A stretch of 64,000 nt of DNA from Trichosphaerium sp. ATCC 40318 (taxonomy: Eukaryota > Discosea > Flabellinia > Trichosidae). Every line of letters begins with the position of its first letter. The first letter of the stretch is position 1. Location: contig JALMLS010000564.1 in NCBI GenBank assembly GCA_038496445.1, positions 434,001 through 498,000 of the forward strand, written 5' to 3'. The notes below the pieces were generated by a model. It did no database searches, was not told the DNA's origin, and saw only the letters and a list, made by a program, of their open reading frames with translations. A program made the position numbers and the translations under genes. Shown one piece after another: positions 1-11,597 of the stretch.

Positions 1-537
1 CTTTATCAATACTTTTTTATTTTATTCAGCTGAGGTAAGTCACGGACAATATAGGGCTTAGAGTAGCAGTATTTCTAGATTCTAGAATCTAGAATTTATC
101 TGTAAAGTTAATTGGATGGGCATCTCTCAGAGCTACATGTAGAAAACACATTTTTTCTGCCATTTTAACTGTATCAGTCACCTTTTTAGACTAAAAAAGA
201 AACCATTGAGAAGCAGAGATTTTTGCAAACGCTTTCGGTACTTTTTCGATTATTCTAAAACCTAACCAAAGGCATGGACTATGTACGAAGCTGTCTGGGA
301 AAGCAATGGCAACCTATTAGGTAACGTATTGACTTTGTAGATCCAAAGACGCATAGTCTGGCTCAGCCAGAAAGTACTGGCAGTCGTTTGTTGCTGGCCA
401 TCAAATAGCGTTATTAGAGTCTCTGTACGTTACTTGACAGGCAACTATGACCCATGGACTTGCTAGAATTTGTTTCAATCCAGAGTCTGATCTGATTGGA
501 TTTTGTTTGACTTTTGGTATTGTCCACCCGCATATTT
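1..537. other. Region without a recognised gene; 22-bp palindrome
   Basis: I see no convincing exon on either strand here. At 73-94 there is a perfect 22-bp palindrome built from TTCTAGATTC and its complement. It contains a TTC-nn-GAA core like a heat-shock half-site pair, but the outer half-sites are spaced 7 nt apart, not 5, so a heat-shock element is only a guess. The stretch may hold the 3' end of a gene left of the window plus the promoter of the gene starting at 538. Confidence 0.5.
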
Positions 538-1283
538 ATGGCACGCAAATGGAACAAAGCTCCGCTATTAAAAAGGTTGGTACAAAAATTGGATTTGTTC
601 TAAATTAGCGCTAGATAAACATCTTGCCATCCTGTAGCCACCAATTACTACATCTGCCTGTTGAATTACACCTTTATATTGCTGATTTAGACTTTGAAGT
701 GTTTAAAAAATGGTCTATACTATCCAAACACACAGCAACAACAACCAGGTTTGATATTGATCTTAAAAAACACGGAAAGTGGGTAAAACACAGCAGATAT
801 TTTCAAGCCGCCAGAGTAGAACAATATTGGAGACATGGTCAACGCACTGGCGAATGTAAGACTTTTCGTGAAGACGGTCAACCGTATGAGAGGTATTACT
901 GTGTAAAAGGTTTGAAACAAGGGCAATTTAAGAAGTGGTACCTTAATGGTCAATTGTCTGAGGAGTGTACTTATGTCTCTGGCAAAAAAGACGGAGAGTT
1001 CAAAAAGTGGTTTGATAACGGTACATTGTGGATTCAATGCCAATGTGTCAATGGTAAAAAAGAAGGAGAGTTTACGCACTGGTATATCAATGGTCAAAAG
1101 AGGATGCATGGATATTATGTTAATGATAAAATGGAAGGAGAATACAAGCAATGGTTTGACAATGGTCAGTTAAAAGAGATATGTAATTTTGTCAATAGTT
1201 GCAGAGAAGGCGAGTACACAAAATGGTATGACAATGGAGAATTAATAAAAAAAGGCCGCTATGTTGATGGCATAGCCATATAG
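538..1283 (+). CDS. F-box-like protein with MORN-variant (YwqK-type) repeats
   Basis: Two exons are proposed: 538-575 and 638-1283, joined across a 62-nt GT-AG intron. The large reading frame has no ATG of its own before the F-box-like stretch, and this splice adds a start MARKWNKAPLLKS in frame. The N-terminus (HQLLHLPVELHLYIADL) resembles an F-box. The rest is about six repeats of roughly 24 residues with the pattern G-E-F-K-K-W-Y-x-N-G-Q-L followed by a short linker, the WY/NG type of antitoxin-like MORN repeat found in bacteria, amoebae and giant viruses. F-box proteins usually dock to SKP1-cullin ubiquitin ligases, and the repeats would then bind the target. No target can be read from the sequence. 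The repeat assignment is strong and the F-box is inferred from pattern only. Confidence 0.7.
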
Positions 1284-1423
1284 TAAGTAGCCTTTGACTT
1301 ACAAGGGAATTCACCAGCCAGTTCGGCTTCGTTTCATTTAACACGTGACTAGAAACAAAACCTTACTTTATTTCTGTTTAAACAAATGAATGCCTTGTTG
1401 ATGTATTGTTGGTTTCTTTTTTT

Positions 1424-3215
1424 TTAAACCCTTCTGTACCTATCAGTGGATTGCGTTTGGCCTACTTGTTTTGGCTTTTCGAATTTACTTACTATCTTGT
1501 CGAGAGCCTCCAATGTCTTTGAAAGTGCTTCAGCATCTTCTTCGAGCGTGTCTATCTACACTGATTTAGTGGAAAGTTAAAGTTAATTACTAGTACCTCT
1601 TTTTCTAGGTAAGCCTTGAACACATTACATTTTTCTTTCCATTCTTCTCTTGTTGTAGTGTCTTCCTTACTGACAGGAGCAAGTACAGTTTTTAAGAAAC
1701 GAACATATCTCATTAGCATAACTGACTTGCGGGCACACTTATTTTGGTAAAATTCTGTATCTCCCTACACTGCGTGAGACGTAATTAAGAAAAATGACGA
1801 ACGTCAGGAATTTTTACGACATCTTCAAAGGAGTATTCCTTCTCATCTCTTGTGTTGTACGTCGTTCTAAATAATTAAAATCCATAAAAATACTACAACT
1901 TACCTAAGGATACTTTCAGTTGCTTGGTCCTTATGTTTGCGTTGTACTTGTACGACCACAACTCCACCTTGTGTCTTTCCGTCTTCTTGCCTGCTAGGGC
2001 TTGAACTAGGCATTTTAACCAGAATATTGGCCTCTGGCTTCTCGTATCCTAGATGTCTATTAACACTATACAACTAGCTATTGTATACCTGGTGATCCGT
2101 AAATACGGGTTGGTACTAAGTTGTCGTCTTGAATTGCAATGTTCAAGTCGAACACGTTGATTGTGTTTATGTAGTCAAAGTCGTCTTTCATTAGTTCAGA
2201 GAATTCTTTTGGTGTATTTACGGAGAGGTAACAACATCCTTTCACTTTTGATATCTTATCTATAGTTTCATCTGCAAACTCGTTACCGATACCAATAAAT
2301 GTTGTTAATATCTTCGCTTTTGTTGCAGCATTAAACTCATCTGAAAGCGTATCAAAATCACTCTGAAAGAATCAGTTAGTTGGTATTATTTGTTCGGAGA
2401 AAAACACGTGCATTTGATACACGCATATCAGTGAAGAAGAACATTCTCTTTTCGCGACCAGGTTCGCTCTTGGTTTCCATCAACATTTCCAGTCCAGCTT
2501 TGTATCCTTAGAAAAAAATGAGAATCTTTCTGAATCTTTACTTATGAACCTTTTGCGAGGTCAGTGCCACCTGTAGGTGTGATTTTCTTTATTTCTCCAG
2601 CCAGTTTCGAGCGATTAGTGTCTTTCCAAGGCGTCAAGGGATGCTTGACTGATGCTTTACTCTCAAAAAGAACCAGTCCAAACGAGTCTGTATCTTGCAA
2701 ATTATCAAACATTGCAATTACACTGTCGTTGGCAACTCCCATCTACCGTCTTTTAAAAAAACATAAATTGATTTTAAAAAACGTTTTTTTTTTTCAATAC
2801 ATACTCTTGTCTTGCTACCGCCAAAACGTGAGCGCATAGATCCAGAAATATCCATGACGACTACTATATCTATTGGCCAACGGCCGTTGAACTTGTACAA
2901 TCCAGGACCGTCTAAGCGGCTTGCTAGACCAATAGTGACAAATGTTTCAAGGCGCCCTTCGTGGAAAAACAGTTAAAATTGCAACGTTGAGTGTTCAGCG
3001 AAATACTTGGACGTACCATCTATTGGATCTTTAGAACGTGAGGTGAAGTAGCGTGGAGAAAACGGTTTTTCTGTTTCAGGAGGTCCGACGTTAAAGAAAT
3101 GGTTATAAAAAGTGCCTTCGTATGCGACACTGCTTGCTGAAGGTAGACTTGAATGGTTTGAAGCCAACTGAGAGTCAAAACTAACTGTACCAACCATACC
3201 GAATGATGGTCTCAT
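1424..3215 (-). CDS. von Willebrand factor A domain protein
   Basis: A multi-exon gene on the minus strand starts with ATG at 3215 (MRPSFGMVGTVSF) and stops at 1424-1426. The VWA domain begins at IDIVVVMDISGSM and carries the MIDAS metal site: DISGS, then the TPTGGTD threonine and the FFFTDM aspartate. Exons continue through TFIGIGNEFADETIDKISK, KGCCYLSVNTPKEF and a C-terminal helical part (EEWKEKCNVFKAYLEKE). The copine-type C2 domains are absent and no signal peptide or membrane helix is visible, so a cytosolic metal-dependent adhesion/scaffold role is the likely reading. It is divergent to the KCTD gene, with about 140 bp between the two start codons. Exact exon borders in the C-terminal third are my reading of short introns. 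Confidence 0.8.
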
Positions 3216-3356
3216 GTTTATTAGGGATGCTGTGTTTATGCAAAACTTAGGTGCTGATGGGCTGTCAGAAAGTCGTTGACGTTAGCAGTTGTCCATCGAT
3301 TTTTAACGTCCTATAACTACAGTGGGTGGCAAACCACAAGCGCGCACGAATGGTCT

Positions 3357-4557
3357 ATGGCACATAGCGCTCGTCAAAAGCGTGTACGTAAAAAAAGCAA
3401 CGGGCCTGATCCTCGCATTGTAGAATTCAACATTGGTGGTCGTGTACGCGTAATACGTGGTGTTTTAGCAATTTATTAGAATCAGGTGTTTCAAACAAGC
3501 ATACAGACGTTACAAAATGAGTTTTCGGTACTTTCACAGTACAAGACGAACCCAGGACAGTCCGATATTCGTTATGATAACGAAGGTACGTAATTTCGCT
3601 TTGTGACGCTACTAATGAGCGCTGAAAGGACGTATATTTATTGACAGAGACCCAACGTATTTTCGATGGATTTTAAACTACCTAAGAGACGGGTTTTTAG
3701 TTACTGCACCTAGCACTGTACAACAACGGCTTGAATTACTACAAGAAGCGAGGTAACAGATAGCACAAGCAATACAAAAACAACCTTTTTTTTTTCAGAA
3801 ATTTCAGAAAGTTTATGCTAATAATTTCCAGGTACTACCAACTTACAAGTCTCAGTGGTCTTCTTGAGCAACAGCATATGCAACAAACAGTACAACCAAA
3901 AGAACCTCCAACATTCTTCTCAGCACGGCCAAGCCACAATGGTCTTTTTTATATTGCAGGTAAAAAAGTCAAAAGTTGGAAAGTTTATTAACGTCATATG
4001 CCCGCAGATGCTGAATATACATGGCAAAATATTGGTTTTCCTTTAAGCGTAATACACGAGTCTTGGGACAAGATTGGTCTACGATTTGCTGAAACTGGAG
4101 TCGATGAGATGACATTTATGTCACTCTCTTTTGGTACAACTGTAAGTAATTTCTTTCGCGGAAATCCTTTGTTTTTCCCCGTTAATTCTTGATTTAGCAA
4201 ATAATACAAAACGCTCAGGCTATAGGAACAGTACCTCTGATGATTCATAAAGAAGCTACAACACAACTTGGACTAGAAGACGAAAAAGGTAAGGAACAAT
4301 ACTGCGTGAAAAAAAGTGTTTTCTTGGATAGTTTTGTTTTGCTAATGTTTTTTTGTTTAGGTGCTGTTCACACTGCTTCGTTTGTTTTTTGGTTTGAAAG
4401 AGCTCCAACAGAGAAACAGTATCCACAGCTGTATGTAAAAATAACTAACTCTAGTGATCCTTCAACACTTGTTGTACGTGGTCTTGATTTCTATAAGCCA
4501 ACCGAGGTGAATGATCAGGTTGAGCGCGGTGAGAGTGATCCAGCTCAAGAACAGTAA
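3357..4557 (+). CDS. KCTD-like BTB/T1 domain protein
   Basis: The start is ATG at 3357 (MAHSARQKRVRKK). The basic N-terminus is followed by a potassium-channel tetramerisation (T1/BTB) domain: IVEFNIGGRVFQTSIQTLQ, then FIDRDPTYFRWILNYLRDG and a closing ARYYQLTSL. An intron at about 3439-3486 splits the NIGGR/VFQTS motif. After the BTB domain come a linker and about 170 residues of a beta-rich C-terminal region (WDKIGLRFAETGVDEMTFMSL, FVFWFERAPTEKQYPQLYVK) of unknown fold, ending DPAQEQ. No channel helices follow, so this is a KCTD-type adaptor, of which many recruit cullin-3. Introns are about 40-60 nt. Confidence 0.85.
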
Positions 4558-5209
4558 ATAACTAATTTTGGTGTTGCTCTAATATTTATTTTGGTATTTG
4601 TAATAAAGAAATATGTACTTAATATGATTGTAAGCTTTATTAGAACGCTAGTATTTACCTTCCAAGAAACAAGAAGCTGGGTACACAAAAGGAGAAAACA
4701 GTAAGATTACCTTAGTAAATAGGTCATAAAAAACAATGCACGTGTGCATTCAATATCTCAGTACCTCAAAAGTTTCATATATTGTGTACTACCGATTTTG
4801 GATGATTGAGTTACTTGTATGTGAAGACACCATAATTTCTGACCTTGCTCTTATCCATGAGAATCATGAAACCACTCAGTGGTATGATAAAAAACTCGAC
4901 AAGCTTCGCTTTGGCTCTTGGATTCATCTTTATTTGTGCTAAAAATAAAAAGTCACAATCTGTTGCAATCATTTGACATAGAGCTGTTTATTGTCTCCTA
5001 CCAGAAACTTGCCATGCATCTCTGTAATGTAGATTGATAGGACTCTTTGTAACCACAATCCAACCAATAGAGAAGAGATGCAACATCACGTGTTGTTTTG
5101 ATGAAAGCCATTTAACATACGTAATATTGAAACCACCACAAACCAATTTAACTTTTGCTTCCCAAATACCACCTATTCAGCATTATTATAAAACCGCTAA
5201 TACCCTAGT
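4558..5209. other. Spacer between convergent BTB genes
   Basis: The two KCTD-type genes end here facing each other. A 68-codon ATG-initiated frame lies at 4736-4942 on the plus strand, but it has no recognisable motif and no splice support, so I do not call it a gene. AT-rich stretches such as AATAAAGAAATATG near 4600 are compatible with 3' end processing of the left gene. Confidence 0.5.
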
Positions 5210-6126
5210 CTAACCGATCCTTGGTTTTATTATCTCTCTCCACTGATATTCCAGGTGCTCATTACGCGATGCAGGATGCATCAAAGTACCTTCATCTGCA
5301 GTGAAAGGATAGATAACACCATTCACAGTAAGAAACTTATCAACTGAGTTATACTCGTATTTAATAGGTTTCTCTACATAGACGTTGTTATCGTATTTTG
5401 TGTATACACCTTCTCCATTAGGTCCTAGAGCTAAAAGAAATAAAAAATAAGGACCAGAATAAAGTAAGAACAAAACGAACATATTGTATGAACCCAAGTC
5501 TTCCATATGCCATTCATTGCCTTAAAGTGGGAGTATAAAAAGTACATCCCGTTTGCAAACTTGTGTTGCTGTTGTGGAGCTGGCTGGGAACCAGGTGTAG
5601 GAGAATCAGGTGTTGGTTCAGGCTGATTATTTGTGTCTGGTTCAGAACACCTTTCGTTGGAATGGAAACCGAAGTTACTGGTACTTTGTATGTCTTCAAC
5701 ATCTCAAGAATACGCTCTTTGGTGTCATCTTTAGTGCGCAGTTTACCTTAAAAAACCCTGTTAGAACGCAAACAGTGACGTGTCGCTCAAGTTGATAAAG
5801 CACGTGGTCGAGAGAATAAAGTTGGAAGCTTGACAAAAAGTCGTTTACAGTTCCTACAAAAATTAGCAACGTGCCTGTTCTGAAGTACATGAGAAGGGCT
5901 TCGAAAGCTTTAGGATCATCGTCTATGAAAAAGGCACCACTATTGTCTAATAACGGATCTTCTTGTTTTAACAAATCGCTTATCTCGTTTTCACCACGCG
6001 CAGCGAGTGTAGCAGCTGTAGTACTAAATAGACGCCCCCAACGTTCAGCCTCACTATTTTTTTTTGGTCATCCGTCAGGGATGGAGGTACGCGATCCAAA
6101 GTAACCAGTGATTTCTCTTCTGCCAT
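5210..6126 (-). CDS. KCTD-like BTB/T1 domain protein, second copy
   Basis: I place the start at ATG 6126 (MAEEKSLVTLDRVPPSL), because longer upstream frames begin only with non-ATG codons. A T1/BTB domain follows: KKIVRLNVGG, spliced to RLFSTTAATLA, then FFIDDDPKAFEALLMYFRTG and YSLDHVLYQLERHV. The C-terminal half (MFGPNGEGVYTKYDNNVYVEKP, FLTVNGVIYPFTADEG) looks like a beta-sheet domain and ends at KPRIG. The protein has the same overall plan as the gene at 3.4-4.6 kb but diverged sequence, so the two are old paralogues or independent family members. The gene is split by several introns; the GG/R border in the T1 domain is at the same motif position as in the other gene, which supports common descent. 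Confidence 0.8.
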
Positions 6127-6360
6127 AATGTTAGTGTTAAAGTCTGTGTTCTGAATAGGAACTGCACTTAACAATATTGAGCTAGGTAAATCCACTCGTG
6201 CTACGCTAGAGCCACCAAAGACAGCCTCTTTTTGCCATAGCCTGATTGTCAACGTCAGTTCAATCTAAGCTAGGTGGTTGCCACTCACTTTTTCGTAACT
6301 ACAGAGCTTCGGAGACAGTTTCTTAGAAATGAGGTACTAATTTTGAGGTTGATTGTTTTA

Positions 6361-9300
6361 TTAGGCTTTGTTGAAGTGGTCCATAAACCAGTATACAAGA
6401 TCTTCTTTCGAAGGCGCGATAACGCCAATAAAGTTAAAAAAATCTTCCCAGGACTTAATCTCTCTTACTGCGTCATCTGCTTTTCTATACTCTGCATACA
6501 TTTCTCTTGAAGGCAAACAGTTAAAAATATCTCTACACTTGGCTAACATGAGAATAGAACGTCCTAAAATAACATGAACATCAATACAAGTTACAACAAC
6601 AAAGGTTCAAGTACGAAACAATCAATAGCTCACCTTTTCTCCAACATATGTACTTAACAAACCAACATGTCATTGCAAACATTTTAATGAGTCCAGTGGT
6701 TTTTGTTGGCAAACCGGTAGATAACACATCCTCCAAGATTTCGTCTAAAACAAGTTAAAAAAATACACAAAAAGTGAAGTTGTATTTAACGCGTCGTACC
6801 TTCAAAGCCTCCAGACTTTTTATGCTTTCTAAAATTAACCTTCTTTGTTCTAGTAACCAGTAACCTTATGATTTCATTCAAGAATGGCCATAACATATCA
6901 TTCCAAGAGCCTTCTTGAACGTCTATCGCAACAGTATGTAAATGAAATAGCTCATAAAACTCAAGAACTATAAGATTCTCTCTATGATCTTTGTCTGTGA
7001 TGAACTTATGATATCTATCACGTATATCACTAATAAATTCCGGGAATCTCTGAGCATAAAGAAGAAGTAACCGATGTACGTTGAAGTACACTAAAATAAA
7101 CAACATTACAAAATAACAAAAAACACGTGATGAGTCAAACTAAAAATTCATTGAAAGTATGACAAAAAACAAGGTTAGACGTACTGTGTAGGTTCTCCAA
7201 GTAACCGAAATCTAGTATACTCTTTGAAACTGATCCATGAAGTAAACTCGCTATTACAGGAACTGCTATTTTGGGATTCTCAGCTACGTTAAAACTGAAC
7301 TTTCCTTTTTCCATTTGTTTCTGGTACATTATACCAATAGCCTTGTCTATTGTTGGAAGTGCACTAGTAATAACACACATTAATAGAGAGCACAAAAAGT
7401 AACAAAAGAAGCCAATAAATTAAGCACATACCGAAGTCCATGGCTTGAATTTATCCAAATTGGTATCCATGTATCAAATTCATCATTAAAGGGTGTAATA
7501 GTGACTTCTTCTGCGAGTGATATCATGCTCATTAGACCAGGGCGTGATAAGCAACGTATTGTATAGCACCCATGGGAAAGATTTTTTCTCTGGATCTTGA
7601 CACCGTGACCCAAAGATGATCGTTTACATGAGCTCCAAGTCCACCCACATGTCAACAGTTTTGATGCTTCTTTTGCCCTCTAATGTACTTACATTAGTCT
7701 TCATCAATACTAATAAACAAAGTGTATACCTGGCTAATAGCTTGAAGCCACAAGTGTCCATAAAATCCTTGCTGTCCAGGAAATTCATCTTGCAAAATAT
7801 TCCACCAAACACTAAATAGAACATTACTAACAATTATCATGATGTAATTATTTCGTTACCTCTTCTCTCCACCAATTCTTGCAAAGTCGTTACATACGTA
7901 TCTCATTGTTATGATGTTGGGCGGATACAAAAACGAAAAAATTATGCATATGATCTCGTCAGGGAGAGAACCAAAAATAGAATCTTCCAAACCACATGCT
8001 ACTCGGCGTTCAGGTTGTTTCGTTCTTCGTTGCTTCTGTTGAATGGTTCTACTATTAGGCGTCCCCTTTCTCGAACCAGTAATCCTATTAGGCTTGATTG
8101 TGGTATGTTGATCGCGTAAATCAAGTCTTTGAGACGGTAATGGGCTCTGGACATTTTTTTGATGAATCGTTTTGGTGGATTGAAGCTTTTTAGTTCTGGC
8201 ATTGTCATGCTTCGTGTCAGTAGTTTCTTGCTCTTCAAATCCGGAATCGAACTCTATGACATCCCATACATCACCTTCTTGAGATTTTTTAGAACGTTGC
8301 TTTGAGTGAGCTTGTTTATTTCTGTTTTTCTTCGAAGCTATTTTCTTCTGGGCAGGTTTTTTGAAACCGTCAAGTTTAAAAGGATTATAATTCAGTAGGT
8401 AGTCTTTAACATCCAAAACATCAAGCTCTTTGATTGAGTTACTACCATTGCGATTCTTGTTTTGCCTTCTTGGGTCGAATAAGTGAAGCTTACGGGTCGG
8501 TTTAGGATTGGGAATAAAAGATGGCCAAATAGAGTTTTTTGAGCAATGCCTACAAGAAGGACATTTAAAATTCCTCGCCTTGGGCTTAAGAAAAATGACA
8601 GTTAGTTCATATTAACAAGAACACAAACATATAAAGGTATACGTACTGAAGAAACATTGAAATATGTTGGAGTTTTAAAGATAAATCTAACAAACCTCTC
8701 CAAGTAACGAACAACACTTTCTTCCACTTTATACATTGGTGGTGCAATTTCTTGGATGTAAGGATATGGATTTATACAAACCATCCATCCGTTTGCTACC
8801 TTTACTTTTTTGTACGAACGCAGTATATCAGTATCTGTACGCAAATAGCATGTAGAAATGAACACGTTTGGAAATACTTGTGGAAACGAAGCTGGAAACT
8901 TAACTATCACGTGCACTATAGGTCCTTTTGGACTTTGACGTATGTTTGCATGCCATTCTCTTAGATTATTCTTTAAAGGCCATGCTGTCACCTAAAAAAA
9001 AGCGAATTAACGGTTGCGGAAAAAAAGTGTCGTTTTCAGTTGAAAAATGTTTGTAATCGTACTCTTGGGCTAGGATTTTCCTTTAGAGCCAACGCTTCAT
9101 TACGCAAGCGTATATTTCCAATCTCAGCCACTGTTAAAGGCTCAAACAACTTCCTGTCTACTTTCTTTGCCGGTCTGCTTGAGTAAACCACCTAACACTC
9201 GTTTAACGGCGTAGAACGGTTAAAACTATTAAAACACGCTGTATGCCGTAATTTGTTATGTTGCCCAATGCCTATTTCCTTTATATTGAACTCTACGTAC

Positions 9301-9664
9301 CGTGTGCCAATAGGGGTTGGACATGGCAACCACTGAGAGAGTATGAAACAGAAATAATCAGCCCAATCAGTTGTATGTTGTCAAAATCAGAAAAGTTGGA
9401 AAATTCTGTATTTTCGGTTCTTTGAACTGAAACTTCGTAGATTTACTAGAAAAAACACAACATTTACACGTGGTAATACGTCGCCTAGTGACAAAAGAAG
9501 AAATGAGTATTGAGTGCCTTTAGGTAGTAAAAGACGTACAACAGATCAAAAGTAACTGCTTGGTGTTTATCTAAAAAGAGATACCTGGCGGATGTAACCA
9601 CGATCACAACTACTGCGCTCATTAGGATATATGGCTCCATAGACGCACTAAAGAGGTTTGGCAT
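6361..9664 (-). CDS. Ubiquitin-conjugating-fold plus F-box fusion protein
   Basis: A long multi-exon minus-strand gene. The proposed ATG at 9664 opens a short hydrophobic exon and is uncertain. Later exons give a UBC-like domain (LRLRNEALALKENPSPRV, then VIVKFPASFPQVFPNVFIST and NGWMVCINPYPYIQEIAPPM), a Cys-containing stretch (FKCPSCRHC), a basic linker, an F-box (FGSLPDEIICIIFSFLYPPN) and a C-terminal region with EEVTITPFNDEFDTWIPIWI and MEKGKFSFNVAENPKIAVPVI. I believe this UBC / F-box / 'W-I-P-I-W-I' combination exists in other protists but has no known function. A catalytic HPN-x-Cys motif is not evident, so the UBC part may be an inactive variant. It ends at TAA 6361. Many small exons remain approximate. 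The likely role is in ubiquitin transfer or recognition. Confidence 0.65.
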
Positions 9665-9708
9665 TGTTATGCTGAGAAGGGCAACTGTTAGTAAGCTGTG
9701 ATACTAAT

Positions 9709-11010
9709 TTATTGTAAAGTACATCGCGATGAAGTCTTTATAGGTGCCGCTGTTGTTCTAACAGTACAATTACAGTCAATACCATGTCTAAGGTGTCTAA
9801 CAACAACAACCCCTCTTTTTATTAGTTTATGGACCATTGTGCAACTGATGTTTTTACATCCTCTTATACCAAGAATTTCTACACTTGCCAATTTCTCTAT
9901 GCTTTTATCAGTGACTCTATAGCAGCCACAAATCCATAAAGACTCAACACTTGACAATGCCTCCACACCTGCATCTGTTATACTCGTACAAGATACCGCA
10001 TTAACTATCTTAGCACCAGACAGAGCAATGAGACCACGATCTGTAATACGATTACAATAATCCATTTGTATTATTTTTACACCTCCAAGTGCCTCAACCC
10101 CAAAATCAGTTATTTGGTTACAATTTGATATCCTAATTGAATACGCTCCTTTAAGAGCTCTCACGCCTCTATCAGTGATACTGGTACAGTGATCAAGTCG
10201 TATAGTGTGAACTCCAGCCAAGGAGATTAGCCCAGCATCACTTACAAACGTGTTTGATAAGTCAATAGAATGAACCCCTGCCAAAGCACTAATACCTTCA
10301 TCTGTGATACTGTAACATTTATGCAATTTTATAGTATGAACTCCTGCGACAGCTTTAATACCCATATCAGTTATATTTGCATTTTTTGATATGTCAAGAA
10401 TGTGAACGCCTTTTAAAGCAATGATACTTAAATCAGTGATACTTAAGCAAGAAGATAAGTCTACACTATATGCTCCATGAAGCATAGCTACTGAATAATC
10501 GGTCACTGTGTATGGCAGGGCAATTGTGTGCACGCCTTTCAAGCACTTCACAGCCTCATCAGTAGCTTTCGTTTGTTTAAGATTGATTGTATGAACACCT
10601 GCCAATGCCTTGATTCCATCGTCTGTTACCCTACAGCTACGCAATGAAATTGAGTGAACGCCTGCAATAGCTTTTATTCCGTTATCAGTTAGTCTATAAC
10701 AACCAGAAAGGTCAATAGTGTGAACTCCTGCGAGCATATCCATGACTTCGTCTGTGACATAACAGTCGCACATACTTGTATTTAAAGGTGTATTACGTAA
10801 CAACGGGCTACCCCGTAGTAAAGAAAATCCACAAACTTTTACAATTTTGATACCTCTGTATCCCACGTGATTATGTATAACATCGCGTATGTAATGACAT
10901 GTTTGCGCCGAAGGCATCCTAAATATGCAATAGCTAAATACTATTACTAGTACTTCAATAGGAAGGAGTGTAAGAAGGTAACTCGGCTTGCTCTCTGTAC
11001 TAAGGTTCAA
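9709..11010 (-). CDS. F-box / leucine-rich repeat protein
   Basis: An uninterrupted frame of about 430 residues. The N-terminus (LLTLLPIEVLVIVFSYCIF) fits an F-box, and the remainder is about 13 short LRRs of the cysteine-containing/AMN1 style, with the recurrent unit ITD-x-GI-x-ALAGVHTIDLS-x-C. The frame upstream is open to about 11030 without an ATG. The first in-frame ATG (MPSAQT) lies inside the F-box, so either an upstream exon supplies the start or translation begins late; 11010 is a TTG. A TATAAAAG motif stands just upstream at about 11031-11038. LRR F-box proteins select substrates for SCF ubiquitin ligases. The lack of introns in an intron-rich neighbourhood and the very regular repeats are notable. 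Confidence 0.8.
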   Translation of the reverse strand: MNLSTESKPSYLLTLLPIEVLVIVFSYCIFRMPSAQTCHYIRDVIHNHVGYRGIKIVKVCGFSLLRGSPLLRNTPLNTSMCDCYVTDEVMDMLAGVHTIDLSGCYRLTDNGIKAIAGVHSISLRSCRVTDDGIKALAGVHTINLKQTKATDEAVKCLKGVHTIALPYTVTDYSVAMLHGAYSVDLSSCLSITDLSIIALKGVHILDISKNANITDMGIKAVAGVHTIKLHKCYSITDEGISALAGVHSIDLSNTFVSDAGLISLAGVHTIRLDHCTSITDRGVRALKGAYSIRISNCNQITDFGVEALGGVKIIQMDYCNRITDRGLIALSGAKIVNAVSCTSITDAGVEALSSVESLWICGCYRVTDKSIEKLASVEILGIRGCKNISCTMVHKLIKRGVVVVRHLRHGIDCNCTVRTTAAPIKTSSRCTLQ

Positions 11011-11597
11011 AGAGTAAGTAGTGGTGTTCTGCTTTTATAATGTACTTGCGTGGGTTCCATGGAGGGAAATGCTGTTGTAGTGCCAGATTTTATTTGAAAA
11101 AAAAACCAAGAAGTTAACTTCGCGTCAATGTTAGTCAGTCCATTTACCTTAATCTCGAGATTGCTTTGAATCTTGACCAGCTACGCATTGGTAGCTGCCA
11201 AATTTTTGCACTTTTCTTTACTTGAATGGCATTCTAGATGAATAGTGGAATAGGTTTACGCATTGTAAAGTGGTTAGTAGAAGATAGTTACAATTTGCAC
11301 TTAGTGAAACCCATTTTGGAAATGCTCGTTGCTCCACTTATTAGTATTCCTTCGTTCATCAACCAGGCTAGTGTAATTTCCCTCATGGCTGACTTGGAAG
11401 CTAGTTATTGGCGATTCTCAGATCTGAAAGAATCGCACCTAATGGACCTTGCCTGGGGTTAGGTGATCTTTTTTCCAATTCTATGTTGTAGCATCACCTG
11501 CTGTGAACACAGGTAGAGCTATAACTTAAAGACAACAAGTGACAGTCCACAGAAATCTCATTGAACCTCAAAATTTTGTAAAAATTACCTAGCGAAC
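11011..11597. other. Intergenic stretch with one unassigned small ORF
   Basis: This lies between the divergent LRR gene and the four-helix membrane protein gene. A 74-codon ATG frame at 11238-11462 (MNSGIGLRIVKWLVEDSYNL...) ends in TAG. It shows no recognisable domain, although its composition is protein-like. I list it as possible but unsupported. Confidence 0.35.

Noticed and set aside
720-1151. Minus-strand frame of 143 codons
   Set aside because: It lies entirely opposite the MORN-variant repeats and has no motif; the plus-strand frame explains the sequence.
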